Source: Methanimicrococcus blatticola (lineage in GTDB: Archaea > Halobacteriota > Methanosarcinia > Methanosarcinales > Methanosarcinaceae). Taken from it: 64,000 nt of DNA. A program made the translations under genes and the position numbers. The notes beneath the pieces are model-generated. The model saw nothing but the letters and a program-made list of their open reading frames with translations, was not told where the DNA came from and did no database searches. How positions within the stretch are numbered: position 1 is the first letter of the stretch; each line of letters begins with the position of its first letter. The stretch lies in assembly GCF_004363215.1 (NCBI RefSeq), contig NZ_SNYS01000010.1, positions 144,253 to 208,252 of the forward strand, read 5' to 3'. Of this stretch, positions 50,229 through 59,650 are shown piece after piece.

Positions 50229-51686
50229 TCAGCACGCTTCAACCCACATAATCAAAGTGCCGTCGACATTTCCGGTGCTTTCATAATCCGAGGGGACTTT
50301 CAAGACAACTTCGGAAATCTCTGTTTCACCCTTTCCGACAACTTTTTCGAAGTCCGGCCAGAATGCATTGTCAATCCAAATTCCTCTCTTGTACAAATCA
50401 GCAGAAGAATCTGTCACTTCAGCAGTCACCTTTACATCGCAACCGCCGCTGTTTGTAATCTCCATTTCTTTGGGCGCGCTTGTCTGTCCCGCAGCCAAAT
50501 CGCCGAAGTCCAAAGAGTCAATCGAGAATGAAACCGAAACAGACGGTAAAATGTTTGTTGTCATCGAAATTGAATTTCCGGTTTTTCCGGGTTTCGGGGT
50601 GGGGTCAACAGGATCGACAGGGTCAACGGGGTCGACCGGATCAACGGGTTCGCCACCGATTGCGTATGACGTAATTGTTTTTGTCAGCGGGTGAAGGTCG
50701 GCATATTTGTCCAAAATTGTTTTTTGGGTGTTTCCGATGCCGTTGCCGTTTGTGTCAGCGCCGTCGTAGTCATCGCCCCAATAATTGCCGGCTTTTCCCG
50801 TCCAAGATTTGCCATTGCAGGAAAGCGTCAGGCTTTCAGGAGTATTGAATGTTACAACCGACGGAAGTGTTCCGTAACCGGCAATATTGCCGCCCGTGTT
50901 GTCAAAAATATCGTTTAAGTAAATCGCGTTGTTTTCCCCGGCATTGTAAAGATAAATTCCTTTTTGCGTATTTCCGGAAATTTTGTTCTTCGTAATGACG
51001 GCGTTTGAGGTTTCAGCTTTCCATAAACGGATTGCTTCGCCTTTGTTGTTTGTAATCGTGTTGCCCTCGATAAGCACATTGTTCGCATTTTCAACGCTCA
51101 AAATTCTGGCGGCGTTACCGCTTCCGGTAAGTCCGGTTAAGGTGTTTCCGACAATCTGAACATCAGAAGCGGTCACATAAACGGCATTTGTAAAACCGTC
51201 CATATTTTTAACAACATTGTTTTTGAAAACAGCACCGTCTTTTGCAAGTTTAATGCCGTCTTTATGCGTTAATCCGTCAAAAATACAGTTTTCAATGAGT
51301 GCGTTCGTTGCGCTTGTCTGAAGATTGATGCCGTTTGATCCGTTTTTAATCGTCACGTTTCGAAGAACGAAATTCTCTTTTTTCGGAATGATTGAAAATC
51401 CGCCTAAATCCAAAATGACGGTTTCACGGTTATCGCCTTCAATGGTCAATGTTTTTCCGACGCTGATATTCACCGCTGTTTCATACGTACCGGCACAAAT
51501 CAAAATCTTGTCACCGTCGGCGGCTGCAGTAACTGCCTCCGGTAATGTTTGAAAATCTGCGGCGGTGCCGCCAACCGTCCATTCTTTAGCGGCAGCAGTT
51601 CCGGTCAGTGCAAATAAAATTAAAAACATAATCAGCAGCGATTTGCCGATTGTTTTTGATTGATTTGAAATTTTTATGTTTTTCAT
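50229..51686 (-). CDS. secreted right-handed beta-helix (NosD-like) surface protein, 485 aa
   Basis: A signal peptide (about 1-33, ending GTAAA) then a parallel beta-helix domain (TVGGTAADFQTLPEAVTAAADGDKI; NALIENCIFDGL; NNVLIEGNTITNNKGEAIRL) typical of NosD/PbH1 proteins. A (PVD) repeat linker, five copies of PVDP-type units, leads to a 120-residue beta-sandwich (SIDSLDFGDLAAGQTSAPKEMEITNSGGC). No membrane anchor is seen after it, so the protein is released or held by other means. Probably a cell-surface or host-facing polysaccharide-interacting protein. The gene is monocistronic and flanked by repeats on both sides. Confidence 0.88.
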   Translation of the reverse strand: MKNIKISNQSKTIGKSLLIMFLILFALTGTAAAKEWTVGGTAADFQTLPEAVTAAADGDKILICAGTYETAVNISVGKTLTIEGDNRETVILDLGGFSIIPKKENFVLRNVTIKNGSNGINLQTSATNALIENCIFDGLTHKDGIKLAKDGAVFKNNVVKNMDGFTNAVYVTASDVQIVGNTLTGLTGSGNAARILSVENANNVLIEGNTITNNKGEAIRLWKAETSNAVITKNKISGNTQKGIYLYNAGENNAIYLNDIFDNTGGNIAGYGTLPSVVTFNTPESLTLSCNGKSWTGKAGNYWGDDYDGADTNGNGIGNTQKTILDKYADLHPLTKTITSYAIGGEPVDPVDPVDPVDPVDPTPKPGKTGNSISMTTNILPSVSVSFSIDSLDFGDLAAGQTSAPKEMEITNSGGCDVKVTAEVTDSSADLYKRGIWIDNAFWPDFEKVVGKGETEISEVVLKVPSDYESTGNVDGTLIMWVEAC

Positions 51687-51921
51687 AGTTATCCTCTTTA
51701 TAAATTAAGATGCAGCAAACTGTGAGACAAAACGGTTTGCTTCAAAACTCCCAAATCTTCAAACGTAAATAGGCGTTCTGATTTTTTCAAAAACGATAAC
51801 TATATCACTGAAAAATAGAATTCGAATTTATACAATTCAAATGATGGCGAATTCAAAATTGAAACAATGAAACAATGAAACAATTATGAATTCAAAGAAA
51901 TCAAAACATTCGGAATTCAAC

Positions 51922-52015
51922 AAAAAGATAAACTAAAAAACCGAAAATCTAAAAAAGATAAACTAAAAAACCGAAAATCTAAAAAAGAGAAACTTAAAAA
52001 CCCAAAAATATAAAA
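51922..52015. repeat. 30-bp tandem repeat, about three units
   Basis: aaaaagataaactaaaaaac with cgaaaatcta forms the 30-bp unit; units start at 51922 and 51952, the third (51982) is degenerate. It lies in the A-rich gap 51687-52105, which holds no gene. Confidence 0.8.
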
Positions 52016-52081
52016 AAATGAACTTAAAAAATTGAAATCAAAAAATAAACTGAATCAAAAAAGTTCATAAATCAAAAAAAT

Positions 52082-52100
52082 GAAACGGGGTTTCCCGTTC
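52082..52100 (-). terminator. hairpin terminator after the symporter gene
   Basis: GAACGGG - aaa - CCCCGTTTC on the minus strand, followed by attttttttga-type U-tract, six bases past the stop. Confidence 0.7.
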
Positions 52101-52105
52101 CATAA

Positions 52106-53734
52106 TTATTCTTGTTTTTCAACATTGCCTGCAAGTTCGGGCCATTTCAAAACGGCACCGTCCGTGTCTGTCAACGGAAGCGGCGGGTGTTTCTTTTGCG
52201 TCAGCAAAGAAACGACAAACATCGCAATGCCTGAGAAAAGCCACGGAACGAACGTGAAATAAATTTCCCATTCCGCTTCGGGAGGAACAATCACCAATGT
52301 TCCTGCCTGAATCGACAGGTAAAGGCAGCCGAGCATCGAAAAGGTAATTCCGACAAGCATGGATGCAATACCGCCCGGAACATTTGCTTTTTTCCAGAAC
52401 AATCCGCAAACAACAGCCCAGAATAAACAGGCGAAGAGAAGCGTAAATCCGAAAATCATCAAATCATAAAGACTGACGGCAAGCATACTGATGCCGATAC
52501 AGAATATGCCGATGATAACGACTAAAAACTTCGTCAAACGAATTGCTTTCCTGTCGTCTTCTTCCGTTCTTTTGTCACCGACCGTTCCCGGAACAAGAAC
52601 CGTTGAAATGACGGCGGCGGACGCGAAAATGGTCGAACTGGATGTTGACATAATGGCAGCCATCAGCGATCCGATAAAGATTGCCATCGGCAGCGGATGA
52701 AGCAGTTTTTGAGCCAGCATCGGAACAATCACTTCAGAATCGCTGGCAAGTGTCGCCAATTCTCCGGGTGAAAAGAATCCGAGCTGCATCATCACAATAC
52801 CCAAAAGACCGATGAAAATCGGGCCGAGACCGGCAACCCAGTAAAGGCCTGCGCCGGCGACGAGGCCGCCTTTTGCAGCTTTCTCATTTTTGGCGGTCAA
52901 GACACGTTGAGTGATGTCCAAAGATGCCAAACTGCCGAGACCCATGCCGCACCAGGCAGCCGCCCAAAGCAATACGCCTTTTACAGTACGTGTAATTCCG
53001 CTCGGATGATCCGGATCCGCGGACGGGAGAAGTGTCCAGAAATCATTCGGTGTATTCTCTTTAATAATTCCGATTCCTGATGCCAGGTTTTCAATGTTGA
53101 TGGCAAAAGTCGAACTGCCGCCGGCTGCAATATAACAAATCGCGGCGGGAATTAAAACCAATAAACCCAAAATAACAACTGTTGCCTGAATATTGTCGGT
53201 CCAAATAACCGCAAGCATTCCGCCCATATATGTATAAATGATAACAATGCCGCCTGCCAAAAGCATACTGATCCACGGTTCAACGCCGATAAACAAATTC
53301 AGCATTTTACCGATGGCGACCATCTGAACGGCCGTCCAGGCGATCAGCGTCGGAACGGAAAGAATAGAAGCAACGTAAGCACCGCGTTTTCCAAAACGGA
53401 TGCGGTACATTTCGCCGAGAGTTCCGATTTTCATCTTTAACAAAAGCGGGACCATGAACAAGGCCATGATAATAAGTGTAATACCCGAAGCCCAAGGATC
53501 GGCCACGGTACCTAAATTATATGAGTCTAAAGCTGCACCTGCGCCACCCATAACTGTTCCGCCACCCCAGAATGTCGCGAAAAGCGTTCCACCAATCAAA
53601 AGAGCGCCGACATTTCTGTTTGCAACCAGATATCCTTTTGAAGAGGACGATCCGATTTTCTGTGTTAAGAAACCGATAATGAGCATTGCAATGAGATAAA
53701 TCGCAATGATAATAATTTCAATACCTATTTCCAT
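52106..53734 (-). CDS. sodium/solute symporter (SSS family), 542 aa
   Basis: About 13 hydrophobic segments with the LeuT-type SSS fold (IGFLTQKIGSSSSKGYLVANRN; GGTLFATFWGGGTVMGGAGAAL; RFGKRGAYVASILSVPTLIAW; IMSTSSSTIFASAAVISTVLV). The family includes PanF (pantothenate), PutP (proline) and others; the substrate is not determined. The C-terminus is short and charged. A lone gene between a beta-helix protein gene and a repeat-rich gap. Confidence 0.9.
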   Translation of the reverse strand: MEIGIEIIIIAIYLIAMLIIGFLTQKIGSSSSKGYLVANRNVGALLIGGTLFATFWGGGTVMGGAGAALDSYNLGTVADPWASGITLIIMALFMVPLLLKMKIGTLGEMYRIRFGKRGAYVASILSVPTLIAWTAVQMVAIGKMLNLFIGVEPWISMLLAGGIVIIYTYMGGMLAVIWTDNIQATVVILGLLVLIPAAICYIAAGGSSTFAINIENLASGIGIIKENTPNDFWTLLPSADPDHPSGITRTVKGVLLWAAAWCGMGLGSLASLDITQRVLTAKNEKAAKGGLVAGAGLYWVAGLGPIFIGLLGIVMMQLGFFSPGELATLASDSEVIVPMLAQKLLHPLPMAIFIGSLMAAIMSTSSSTIFASAAVISTVLVPGTVGDKRTEEDDRKAIRLTKFLVVIIGIFCIGISMLAVSLYDLMIFGFTLLFACLFWAVVCGLFWKKANVPGGIASMLVGITFSMLGCLYLSIQAGTLVIVPPEAEWEIYFTFVPWLFSGIAMFVVSLLTQKKHPPLPLTDTDGAVLKWPELAGNVEKQE

Positions 53735-53960
53735 AATTTCTCAAAGACGTAAAACTAAATTCAGGTTTTAAACATTACGTTTCAATTGGCAAAAATTCAA
53801 TTTTTTTAAGAGACTTAATTCTCTCCGTTTTTTTACAATGATTAAATCTGACAAATTCAGAGAAAACTTTTTAACCTGAATCTCAATTTTACGGTCTTTT
53901 TCAGAATCTGATTTCTAATTTTCAATTTCTAAAACTCCGAGTTCTAAAATTAAATTCATC

Positions 53961-54081
53961 CGAACATCATTTTTCATTTTTAAAAAAACTTGAACGTCCG
54001 TTTAAACCTCAAAATAAAACGCCGGAATGAGTCATGTTTATCCGATGTTCGTTTTTCAAATTTCAAAAAAACGGATGTTCG
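53961..54081. repeat. palindromic repeat block A, copy 2 (diverged)
   Basis: The left end CGAACATC (53961-53968) is matched by the inverted GATGTTCG at 54044-54051 and again at 54074-54081. Inner ttgaacgtccgtttaaacc resembles the inner arm of copies 1 and 3. It sits directly before block B copy 2. Confidence 0.6.
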
Positions 54082-54105
54082 TTTTGAAATTAATCCAAAA
54101 GATGA

Positions 54106-54187
54106 AACAACCGCCTCCAACGCGAGTTTCACGAACGAAGTGAGTGAAAGGAGGCGTTGGAGATTCTTCCCCGTCGTTAAATAAAAC
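54106..54187. repeat. hairpin repeat block B, copy 2
   Basis: CTCCAACGC (54115-54123) pairs with GCGTTGGAG (54154-54162). TTTCAC (54127-54132) pairs with GTGAAA (54144-54149). CGCCTCC (54112-54118) could instead pair with GGAGGCG (54150-54156), giving two exclusive folds. GAGATTCTTCCCCGTC follows. Confidence 0.78.
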
Positions 54188-54246
54188 ACTTCAAACGGTA
54201 GTATTAAACCTCATAGAGATTCAGTCGGATTAATTGTTTTATCAAC

Positions 54247-54337
54247 GGCGAGGAATAATCCGCAATTCTCAATTTCATTCGCTCGCTCATGAAATTTCGT
54301 CTTGCGGTCGTATACGAACTTTTCTTCAATTCAAATA
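54247..54337. repeat. conserved repeat block C, copy 2
   Basis: Matches block C copy 1. The translated frame carries an early stop here, so a peptide is unlikely. gcgctcatgaaat-type inverted segments give a small stem (AATTTCAT/ATGAAATT). Confidence 0.75.
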
Positions 54338-54341
54338 AATC

Positions 54342-54466
54342 CAAACATCGTTTTCATTGTTTTTATGAAACCCGAACGCCCGTTAAACCCAAAAACAAAA
54401 ACAAGATGGTATTTCAGAGTTTAAGCGGCGTTCGTTTTTTTTAATTTTCAGAAAAAGGGATGTTTC
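54342..54466. repeat. palindromic repeat block A, copy 3
   Basis: CAAACATC at the left and GATGTTTC at 54459-54466 are inverted. Inner arms cgaacgcccgttaaa and tttaagcggcgttcg match copy 1. Order here is A2-B2-C2-A3, so the unit is bounded by block A on both sides. Confidence 0.7.
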
Positions 54467-54591
54467 ATTTTTTTCTAAATTAAAGAAAAACAGCAAATTA
54501 AAATGAATAAAGAAAACAAATGAACAAAGAAAAAATGAACAAAGAAAACAAGAAATAAAACCAAATCGTGAATGATAAAAATGAATGAAGG

Positions 54592-54611
54592 CGGAACAAA
54601 TTTTTGTTCCG
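54592..54611 (-). terminator. hairpin terminator after the aminotransferase gene
   Basis: CGGAACAAA and TTTGTTCCG form a 9-bp stem with a two-base loop, 17 bases past the stop. The minus strand continues ccttcattcattttta. Confidence 0.6.
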
Positions 54612-54627
54612 TTTTCATCATTTCAAA

Positions 54628-55833
54628 TTAAAGTGTTTTTAAGAAATCTTCAAAACGATCCAATGCGACTTTAATGTCATCACGGGACGTTGCGTAAGCG
54701 CATCTCAAATGTCCTGCGCCGCTTTCACCAAAGGCGGTTCCCGGGATTGTAATGACATGCTGGCTTGCGAAAAACTTGTCGGCGAATTCTTCCGCCGTCA
54801 ATCCTGTTGATTTAATGGACGGGAATGCGTAGAATGCGCCTTTGGGCTCAAAGCAGTCTAAGCCGAGTTTGTTGAAACCGTCAACGATTAAAACGCGGCG
54901 GCGGTTAAATTCTCTGACCATCGTCTTCATTTCTTCTTCACCGTTTCGAAGCGCTTCAACACCGCCAAGCTGTGATGTAATCGGCGCGCACATCATACAG
55001 TACTGATGAATCATCATCATGGCTGAAATCAGCGGTTGCGGTGCTAAAATGTAGCCGAGGCGAAGACCTGTCATAGCGTATGATTTAGAAAAACCGTTCA
55101 AAAGAATTGTTCTTTCCATCATGCCGTCAATGGCGGAAAATGGTGTGTGAACGCCGTCATAAGTCATACATTCATAAACTTCATCGGAAATCACAATCAA
55201 ATCATGTTTTTCAATGACCAGGGCAATCTTTTCATAATCCTCGCGCGTCATAACGGCACCGGTCGGATTATGCGGATAATTGATGATAATCGCTTTTGTT
55301 TTGGGCGTAATCTTAGATTCCAATTCTTCCGGCAAAATCTTGAATTCATTTTCGGCAACTGTTCTGACGACAACAGGAACGCCGCCCGACAGAACGATTT
55401 CGGGGATGTAAGCAACATACGTCGGCTGAACGATCAAAATCTCGTCTCCCGGGTCCGTAACGCAACGAATTGCAATGTCCAACGCTTCACTGACACCGGT
55501 TGTCACAAGAATTTCTGTCTCAGGGTCATAATCCAAGCCGTAATCTCTTCTGTAACGCTTGGAGATTTCCTCACGAAGTTCGGGAACGCCGTAATTGGAG
55601 GTATAAGATGTTTCTCCCTTTTCCAGAGAATGAATGCACATTTCACGAATGTGCCAGGGCGTCACAAAGTCAGGCTCGCCGACACCAAGTGAAATCACAT
55701 CTTCAATGCCTGCCGCAATGTCGAAATATTTCCTGATTCCTGACGGCGGTACATGCTTCATCTTTCCTGTAATGTATTTTGAATAATCAATCTGATCCAC
55801 CTTTCTCGGGGACGATTTCGGTATTTGTGTCAT
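54628..55833 (-). CDS. class I/II PLP-dependent aminotransferase (AspC-like), 401 aa
   Basis: Fold type I aminotransferase. VISLGVGEPDFVTPWHIREM, SYTSNYGVPELREEISKRY, NYPHNPTGAVMTREDYEKI, SDEVYECMTYDG and the PLP lysine region NGFSKSYAMTGLRLGYIL are intact. The substrate (aspartate, aromatic or branched-chain) is undecided. ATG 55833 is chosen with GAGG nine bases upstream; the frame also opens at 55848. The start sits within 11 bases of the stop of the Lrp gene, so the regulator and enzyme are one operon. Confidence 0.92.
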   Translation of the reverse strand: MTQIPKSSPRKVDQIDYSKYITGKMKHVPPSGIRKYFDIAAGIEDVISLGVGEPDFVTPWHIREMCIHSLEKGETSYTSNYGVPELREEISKRYRRDYGLDYDPETEILVTTGVSEALDIAIRCVTDPGDEILIVQPTYVAYIPEIVLSGGVPVVVRTVAENEFKILPEELESKITPKTKAIIINYPHNPTGAVMTREDYEKIALVIEKHDLIVISDEVYECMTYDGVHTPFSAIDGMMERTILLNGFSKSYAMTGLRLGYILAPQPLISAMMMIHQYCMMCAPITSQLGGVEALRNGEEEMKTMVREFNRRRVLIVDGFNKLGLDCFEPKGAFYAFPSIKSTGLTAEEFADKFFASQHVITIPGTAFGESGAGHLRCAYATSRDDIKVALDRFEDFLKTL

Positions 55834-55844
55834 AATGTTGTTCC

Positions 55845-56339
55845 TCACGGCGAAACTTGCAATCTTTTGAATTCTTCTTTCTCTTCCATAATGACGCCGT
55901 CTTCTTTGTATGTTTTCAAAATGAAGTGCGTCGATGTATTCTGAACCTGATCGAGCGTCGCTATTTTGTCCGCGACGAAGAATGCAACATCTTTCATTGA
56001 TTTTCCTTGAATCATGAATTCCAAGTCATAATCCTCGCCCGATAAAAGACGAAGAGATCTGACCTCCGTGAATTTACATATGCGGTCGGCCAACTTCTGA
56101 TAGCCGTGTCCGCGTTCAAGTGACACTTTCAACTGGACAAACGCGTAAACGTACGGACTTTCCACTAAATCCCAATCAATGATTGTTTTATAGCTTCGAA
56201 TCACACCCGCCGCTTCAAGCGTCCGAATCATTTCTCGAACATCAGCCGGCGGAATTCTGGTGAGTTCTGAAATTTCTTCGGGAGTCGCTTTCGCGTTTTG
56301 TTCCAGAATTTCAAGAACGTCCTGTGTTTGTTTATCCAT
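55845..56339 (-). CDS. Lrp/AsnC-family transcriptional regulator, 164 aa
   Basis: An N-terminal HTH (QDVLEILEQNAKATPEEISELTRIPPADVREMIRTLEAAGVI) and a C-terminal RAM effector domain (SPYVYAFVQLKVSLERGHGYQK; SLRLLSGEDYDLEFMIQGKS). Its ligand is probably an amino acid. It is translated just before the aminotransferase and may control its own operon. Confidence 0.93.
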   Translation of the reverse strand: MDKQTQDVLEILEQNAKATPEEISELTRIPPADVREMIRTLEAAGVIRSYKTIIDWDLVESPYVYAFVQLKVSLERGHGYQKLADRICKFTEVRSLRLLSGEDYDLEFMIQGKSMKDVAFFVADKIATLDQVQNTSTHFILKTYKEDGVIMEEKEEFKRLQVSP

Positions 56340-56519
56340 TTCTGTTAACTCCTTTGAGTTTCTGCAAGTGCCCGCTATGAATTAAATATGCGGGGCAGGC
56401 AATGAGATTGCCGACTTGCCGTAAAAATAGAATGAATCAATGTATATAAAAGGAACGAAGACAAATCATTTCTGTGATGATTTGGCTTAATTTTATAATT
56501 CGGTTTGAATTTAAAAACC

Positions 56520-56619
56520 GGGAATGAATCAAATTGGAACGAATCAAATTTGGTGAATCAAATTTGGAATGAATCAAATTTGGAACGGATCAAATTGAGA
56601 ACAAATCGAATCAAATTTA
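56520..56619. repeat. tandem repeat with ggaatgaatcaaattt units
   Basis: Six irregular units of about 16-17 bases (ggaacgaatcaaattt, ggtgaatcaaattt, ggaacggatcaaatt) lie past the hflX stop (56627), between it and the Lrp promoter. The gap 56340-56626 has no gene. Confidence 0.78.
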
Positions 56620-56626
56620 AAGTAAA

Positions 56627-57931
56627 TCATAAAGTTGCTTGCGTTTTTGAAATTATATCATTCACTTTTGCCATCACGTCTTCCGTTGCGCTGAAATCAA
56701 ACGTCATGTATTTGCCGTACAATATTTCTTCAACGAGACCATTGTCGTAAAACCAGGAAAGTGCCGCAGCGCCGCTTTCATTGTTCGGCAATGAAATTGT
56801 CTGTGTTACCAGCGGCGGCAAACACATGCCGATTTCATTCATTAAATCCGGCATTCCCATTCCCGTTTTGGCAGAAATAAAAATCGGATTGTAAATCAAA
56901 TGAGAAAGCTCTTCCAGTTTTTTCTTCCGCTCTGCGGGCTTCATTGTTTCGGATTTGTTGAGAACGGTAATGATATTAGACGTGCTTTTCTCCCACAGCG
57001 TTTCATGGCTGATCATCAGTTTTTTGCGGATATGTTCCGTCGGCTCGCTGAAATCGACAACCAGCAAAATCATGTCAGAGAAATAAATTCCTTCCAGCGT
57101 CGAGCGAAAAGCATCCACTAAAAAGTGCGGCAAATCTTCAATAAAACCGACCGTATCCGTCAGCAGAATTTTGCGCTTATTGATGATAAGCGCCCGCGTT
57201 TTCGGAATCAATGTCGTGAAAAACATATCTTTGGATTCTGTTTGTTCATCCACAAGCGCATTAAAAAGCGTGCTTTTGCCGGCATTTGTGTAACCGGCAA
57301 GCGAAACAATGAAAAATCCGTTCTTGTGCCGATATACACGGCGCGCTTCTTCTTCCAAATCCGCTTTTTTCAACTCGGTATTGATACGCGCAATCCGCTT
57401 TTTGATATCCTGTTCATATGAATCTTCATAATCACCGAGACCGCCCCAGCCGGCGCGCTCTTCTTTCTTGGAGAGCGACACAAGAATCCGCGCGTTGGGC
57501 AATTCATAACGCAGGCGTGCGAGCTCCACCTGAAGCTTGGATCTGTGCGTCGTTGCACGCTGCGCAAAAATATCCAAAATCAACTGAAACCGGTCCATGA
57601 CACGGCAGTTTGCACCCGCTTCGCTGCAAAGTTTTGAAATATTGTAAATTTGAGACGTTGACAGCGGATCATAAAAAATAATCCGGTTGGCCTTTTTATC
57701 TCGAGCGACAATTGCAAGTTCCTTTGCTTTGCCGCTGCCGACATTGTATTTTCTGTCGGGGTAGCGTTCCTGCGTAATCACGTCAACGACTTTGTCATTG
57801 AGTGCTTTTGTGAGTTCCGAAAACTCCTGAAGTTTCCGCTGATTGTCTTCGGCATCTGAATCCGGATCGGTGCGCATCACGAGAATGACATTTCGGTGTG
57901 CGTCTTCACCGGCTTCCTGGTACGGATTCAT
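56627..57931 (-). CDS. hflX: HflX-family GTPase, 434 aa
   Basis: Ribosome-splitting/ribosome-associated GTPase. An N-terminal HflX domain (VITQERYPDRKYNVGSGKAKEL; QIYNISKLCSEAGANCRVMDRFQLI; FAQRATTHRSKLQVELARLRYELP), a coiled-coil linker and the G domain: G1 GYTNAGKST, G2 TTLIPKTRAL, G3 DTVGFI, G4 NKSE. Its start overlaps the previous gene's stop by four bases (ATGA), so they are translationally coupled. Confidence 0.94.
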   Translation of the reverse strand: MNPYQEAGEDAHRNVILVMRTDPDSDAEDNQRKLQEFSELTKALNDKVVDVITQERYPDRKYNVGSGKAKELAIVARDKKANRIIFYDPLSTSQIYNISKLCSEAGANCRVMDRFQLILDIFAQRATTHRSKLQVELARLRYELPNARILVSLSKKEERAGWGGLGDYEDSYEQDIKKRIARINTELKKADLEEEARRVYRHKNGFFIVSLAGYTNAGKSTLFNALVDEQTESKDMFFTTLIPKTRALIINKRKILLTDTVGFIEDLPHFLVDAFRSTLEGIYFSDMILLVVDFSEPTEHIRKKLMISHETLWEKSTSNIITVLNKSETMKPAERKKKLEELSHLIYNPIFISAKTGMGMPDLMNEIGMCLPPLVTQTISLPNNESGAAALSWFYDNGLVEEILYGKYMTFDFSATEDVMAKVNDIISKTQATL

Positions 57932-58404
57932 TCGACGTCCGCTCCATCTTTATTATTGTCATCAGCGTTGTCACCAGCATCAATATTGTCTTCATCATTT
58001 TCATGAATCCGAATGTCAAGGCCTGTTTCTTTGAGGAGAAGATTCCGCGTACTGAGAGAAACATAATGCGCAAGTTCGATCGCTTTTCGTTCTCCGATGG
58101 ATTCCTGATAACGAATTTCTTGAGTAAACATCGGCTTGGACAAATTTTCATCCAAATTAAACAAGTCGCCGCGCTCAACAATCAGCGCCCCTTTCTTTTT
58201 AATTTTGGCCGCCGTGTTTTCAATAATTTTCACAATATCGAGCAGTTCCGGCGGTTTGCTGAACAAAAAAGCTTCGGTGTTAATCTCATTGATCTTTTCA
58301 ATGGATGTCGGCGTAATTTCAACGGATGCGGCGGCGCAGACCATATAATAGCCCGCATCAATCCGATGCCTTCCCGAAATATCAACCGCAATCACCGTAA
58401 ACAT
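57928..58404 (-). CDS. DUF2209-like conserved archaeal protein, 158 aa
   Basis: Begins VIAVDISGRHRIDAGYYMVCAA, with an RNase-H-like first strand and Asp, and continues IVERGDLFNLDENLSKPMFT and ERKAIELAHYVSLSTRNLL. I recall this pattern as DUF2209, an uncharacterised archaeal family; not verified. The last 25 residues are acidic (DEDNIDAGDNADDNNKDGAD). It lies between endA and hflX with a 16-base and a 4-base overlapping spacing, so a role in RNA metabolism is suggested by context only. Confidence 0.8.
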   Translation of the reverse strand: MFTVIAVDISGRHRIDAGYYMVCAAASVEITPTSIEKINEINTEAFLFSKPPELLDIVKIIENTAAKIKKKGALIVERGDLFNLDENLSKPMFTQEIRYQESIGERKAIELAHYVSLSTRNLLLKETGLDIRIHENDEDNIDAGDNADDNNKDGADVE

Positions 58405-58420
58405 ACAACCCTGTCCTTCT

Positions 58421-59509
58421 TCACATCTTAATTCTTTCGAATTCGATATATTCGCGCCGGCTGCCGAGATCTGCCGCGTAAATCATTCTTTTGCGAACGC
58501 TGTTGGCCAAGCGGATTGCGCCTGATGTTGCCGGCAATTTGAATTCAAACTCCAGGGACACAACGTGAAGTAAAAATTCGGAGTGCGGAATTTTATCCAA
58601 AGAATCTACTTTCCGATAAACACGGAAGTGCGTTCCGAATTTAAAGCCCGTTTTCGGGACAAATCCCTTTTCTTTGAGCTCTTTGTAAATCGTATATTTT
58701 TTCAAAAATTCAGAATCAATGAGGGAGGCACTTTTTGAAAACTCTTCCAATGACAGCGCTTTGCCGTCCATATCGTAAAGTTCCAAAACACCGTTTTCCG
58801 CCAAATATTGCGCTTCCGGCAGCGATAAAAGAAGACGTTCTTCATCCATCATTTTCCCGAAAAACGCTCTGTTGTAAAGTAAATCCGCCGTTTCTTTATC
58901 CGCTAAAATCACGCGCTCTTTAAACAAAACAGCTTTTGCCGGCGTTTTCTTCTTCACGTCTTCCGGATACGGCAAAACCATGCCGCCTTCGAAATTACCG
59001 ACAGCATCAGCGCGTTTGACATCATAAAAAGTAATGTCACTTTCCTCATCGACAACGGCGAGGATAAACTGTTTTCGAACATTCTGCGCTTCATTCATCA
59101 AAGCCGTTAACTCCGAAAACGGAATTGGCATTCTCTCCGATCGTACATAAACATAACTTTTCGCCGACGTTTTTCCCGGTTTCCCGCCGCGCGGATAAAC
59201 TCTGAAATCCGTTGCCGACGACTGAACATAATAACCGCGCTCTTTCAAATCCTTGTAAACGATAAATTTCAGTTCAAAAAAATCTTCCTGCTGCGCTGCA
59301 AATTGAATAAATGAATCAAAATCAAGTTCTTTGCCGCTTTTGAAAATCTCAATTTTATTGCGCGAGAGAAGATAAGCCGCTTCCACAAAACGCAATTGAA
59401 GACTGCCGTCACGAGGACGCCCGAATCCGCCGGTTTCGTAAAGCGCTGTAACCGCTTCCGCCTCTCCGACAACATAATTTCCTTTAATCTGTGTTTTCAA
59501 AAACGACAC
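58421..59509 (-). CDS. endA: tRNA-splicing endonuclease EndA, fused two-repeat type, 362 aa
   Basis: Cuts the bulge-helix-bulge of pre-tRNA. The catalytic triad is Y298, H309 and K340 in the second repeat (RVYRKVDS, KIPHSEF, SVRKRM), with the spacing seen in the Methanocaldococcus enzyme. The first repeat is degenerate (FRVYPRGGK, PIPFSEL, NVRKQF) and lacks the His. This fits the euryarchaeal two-repeat homodimeric type. It heads the endA - DUF2209-like - hflX unit. Confidence 0.94.
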   Translation of the reverse strand: MSFLKTQIKGNYVVGEAEAVTALYETGGFGRPRDGSLQLRFVEAAYLLSRNKIEIFKSGKELDFDSFIQFAAQQEDFFELKFIVYKDLKERGYYVQSSATDFRVYPRGGKPGKTSAKSYVYVRSERMPIPFSELTALMNEAQNVRKQFILAVVDEESDITFYDVKRADAVGNFEGGMVLPYPEDVKKKTPAKAVLFKERVILADKETADLLYNRAFFGKMMDEERLLLSLPEAQYLAENGVLELYDMDGKALSLEEFSKSASLIDSEFLKKYTIYKELKEKGFVPKTGFKFGTHFRVYRKVDSLDKIPHSEFLLHVVSLEFEFKLPATSGAIRLANSVRKRMIYAADLGSRREYIEFERIKM

Positions 59510-59650
59510 CTGTTTGCAAAAATAAGTTTAAACCAATAACATTAATTCAAGTTAAAAAAGCTTGGCTTTATCCGCGAATGCCGTGATAAATGTCATTCAC
59601 AAAAAAATAAAAAGTAAAAAAACAAACGCAAAATAAACAAAAATTTGAAA

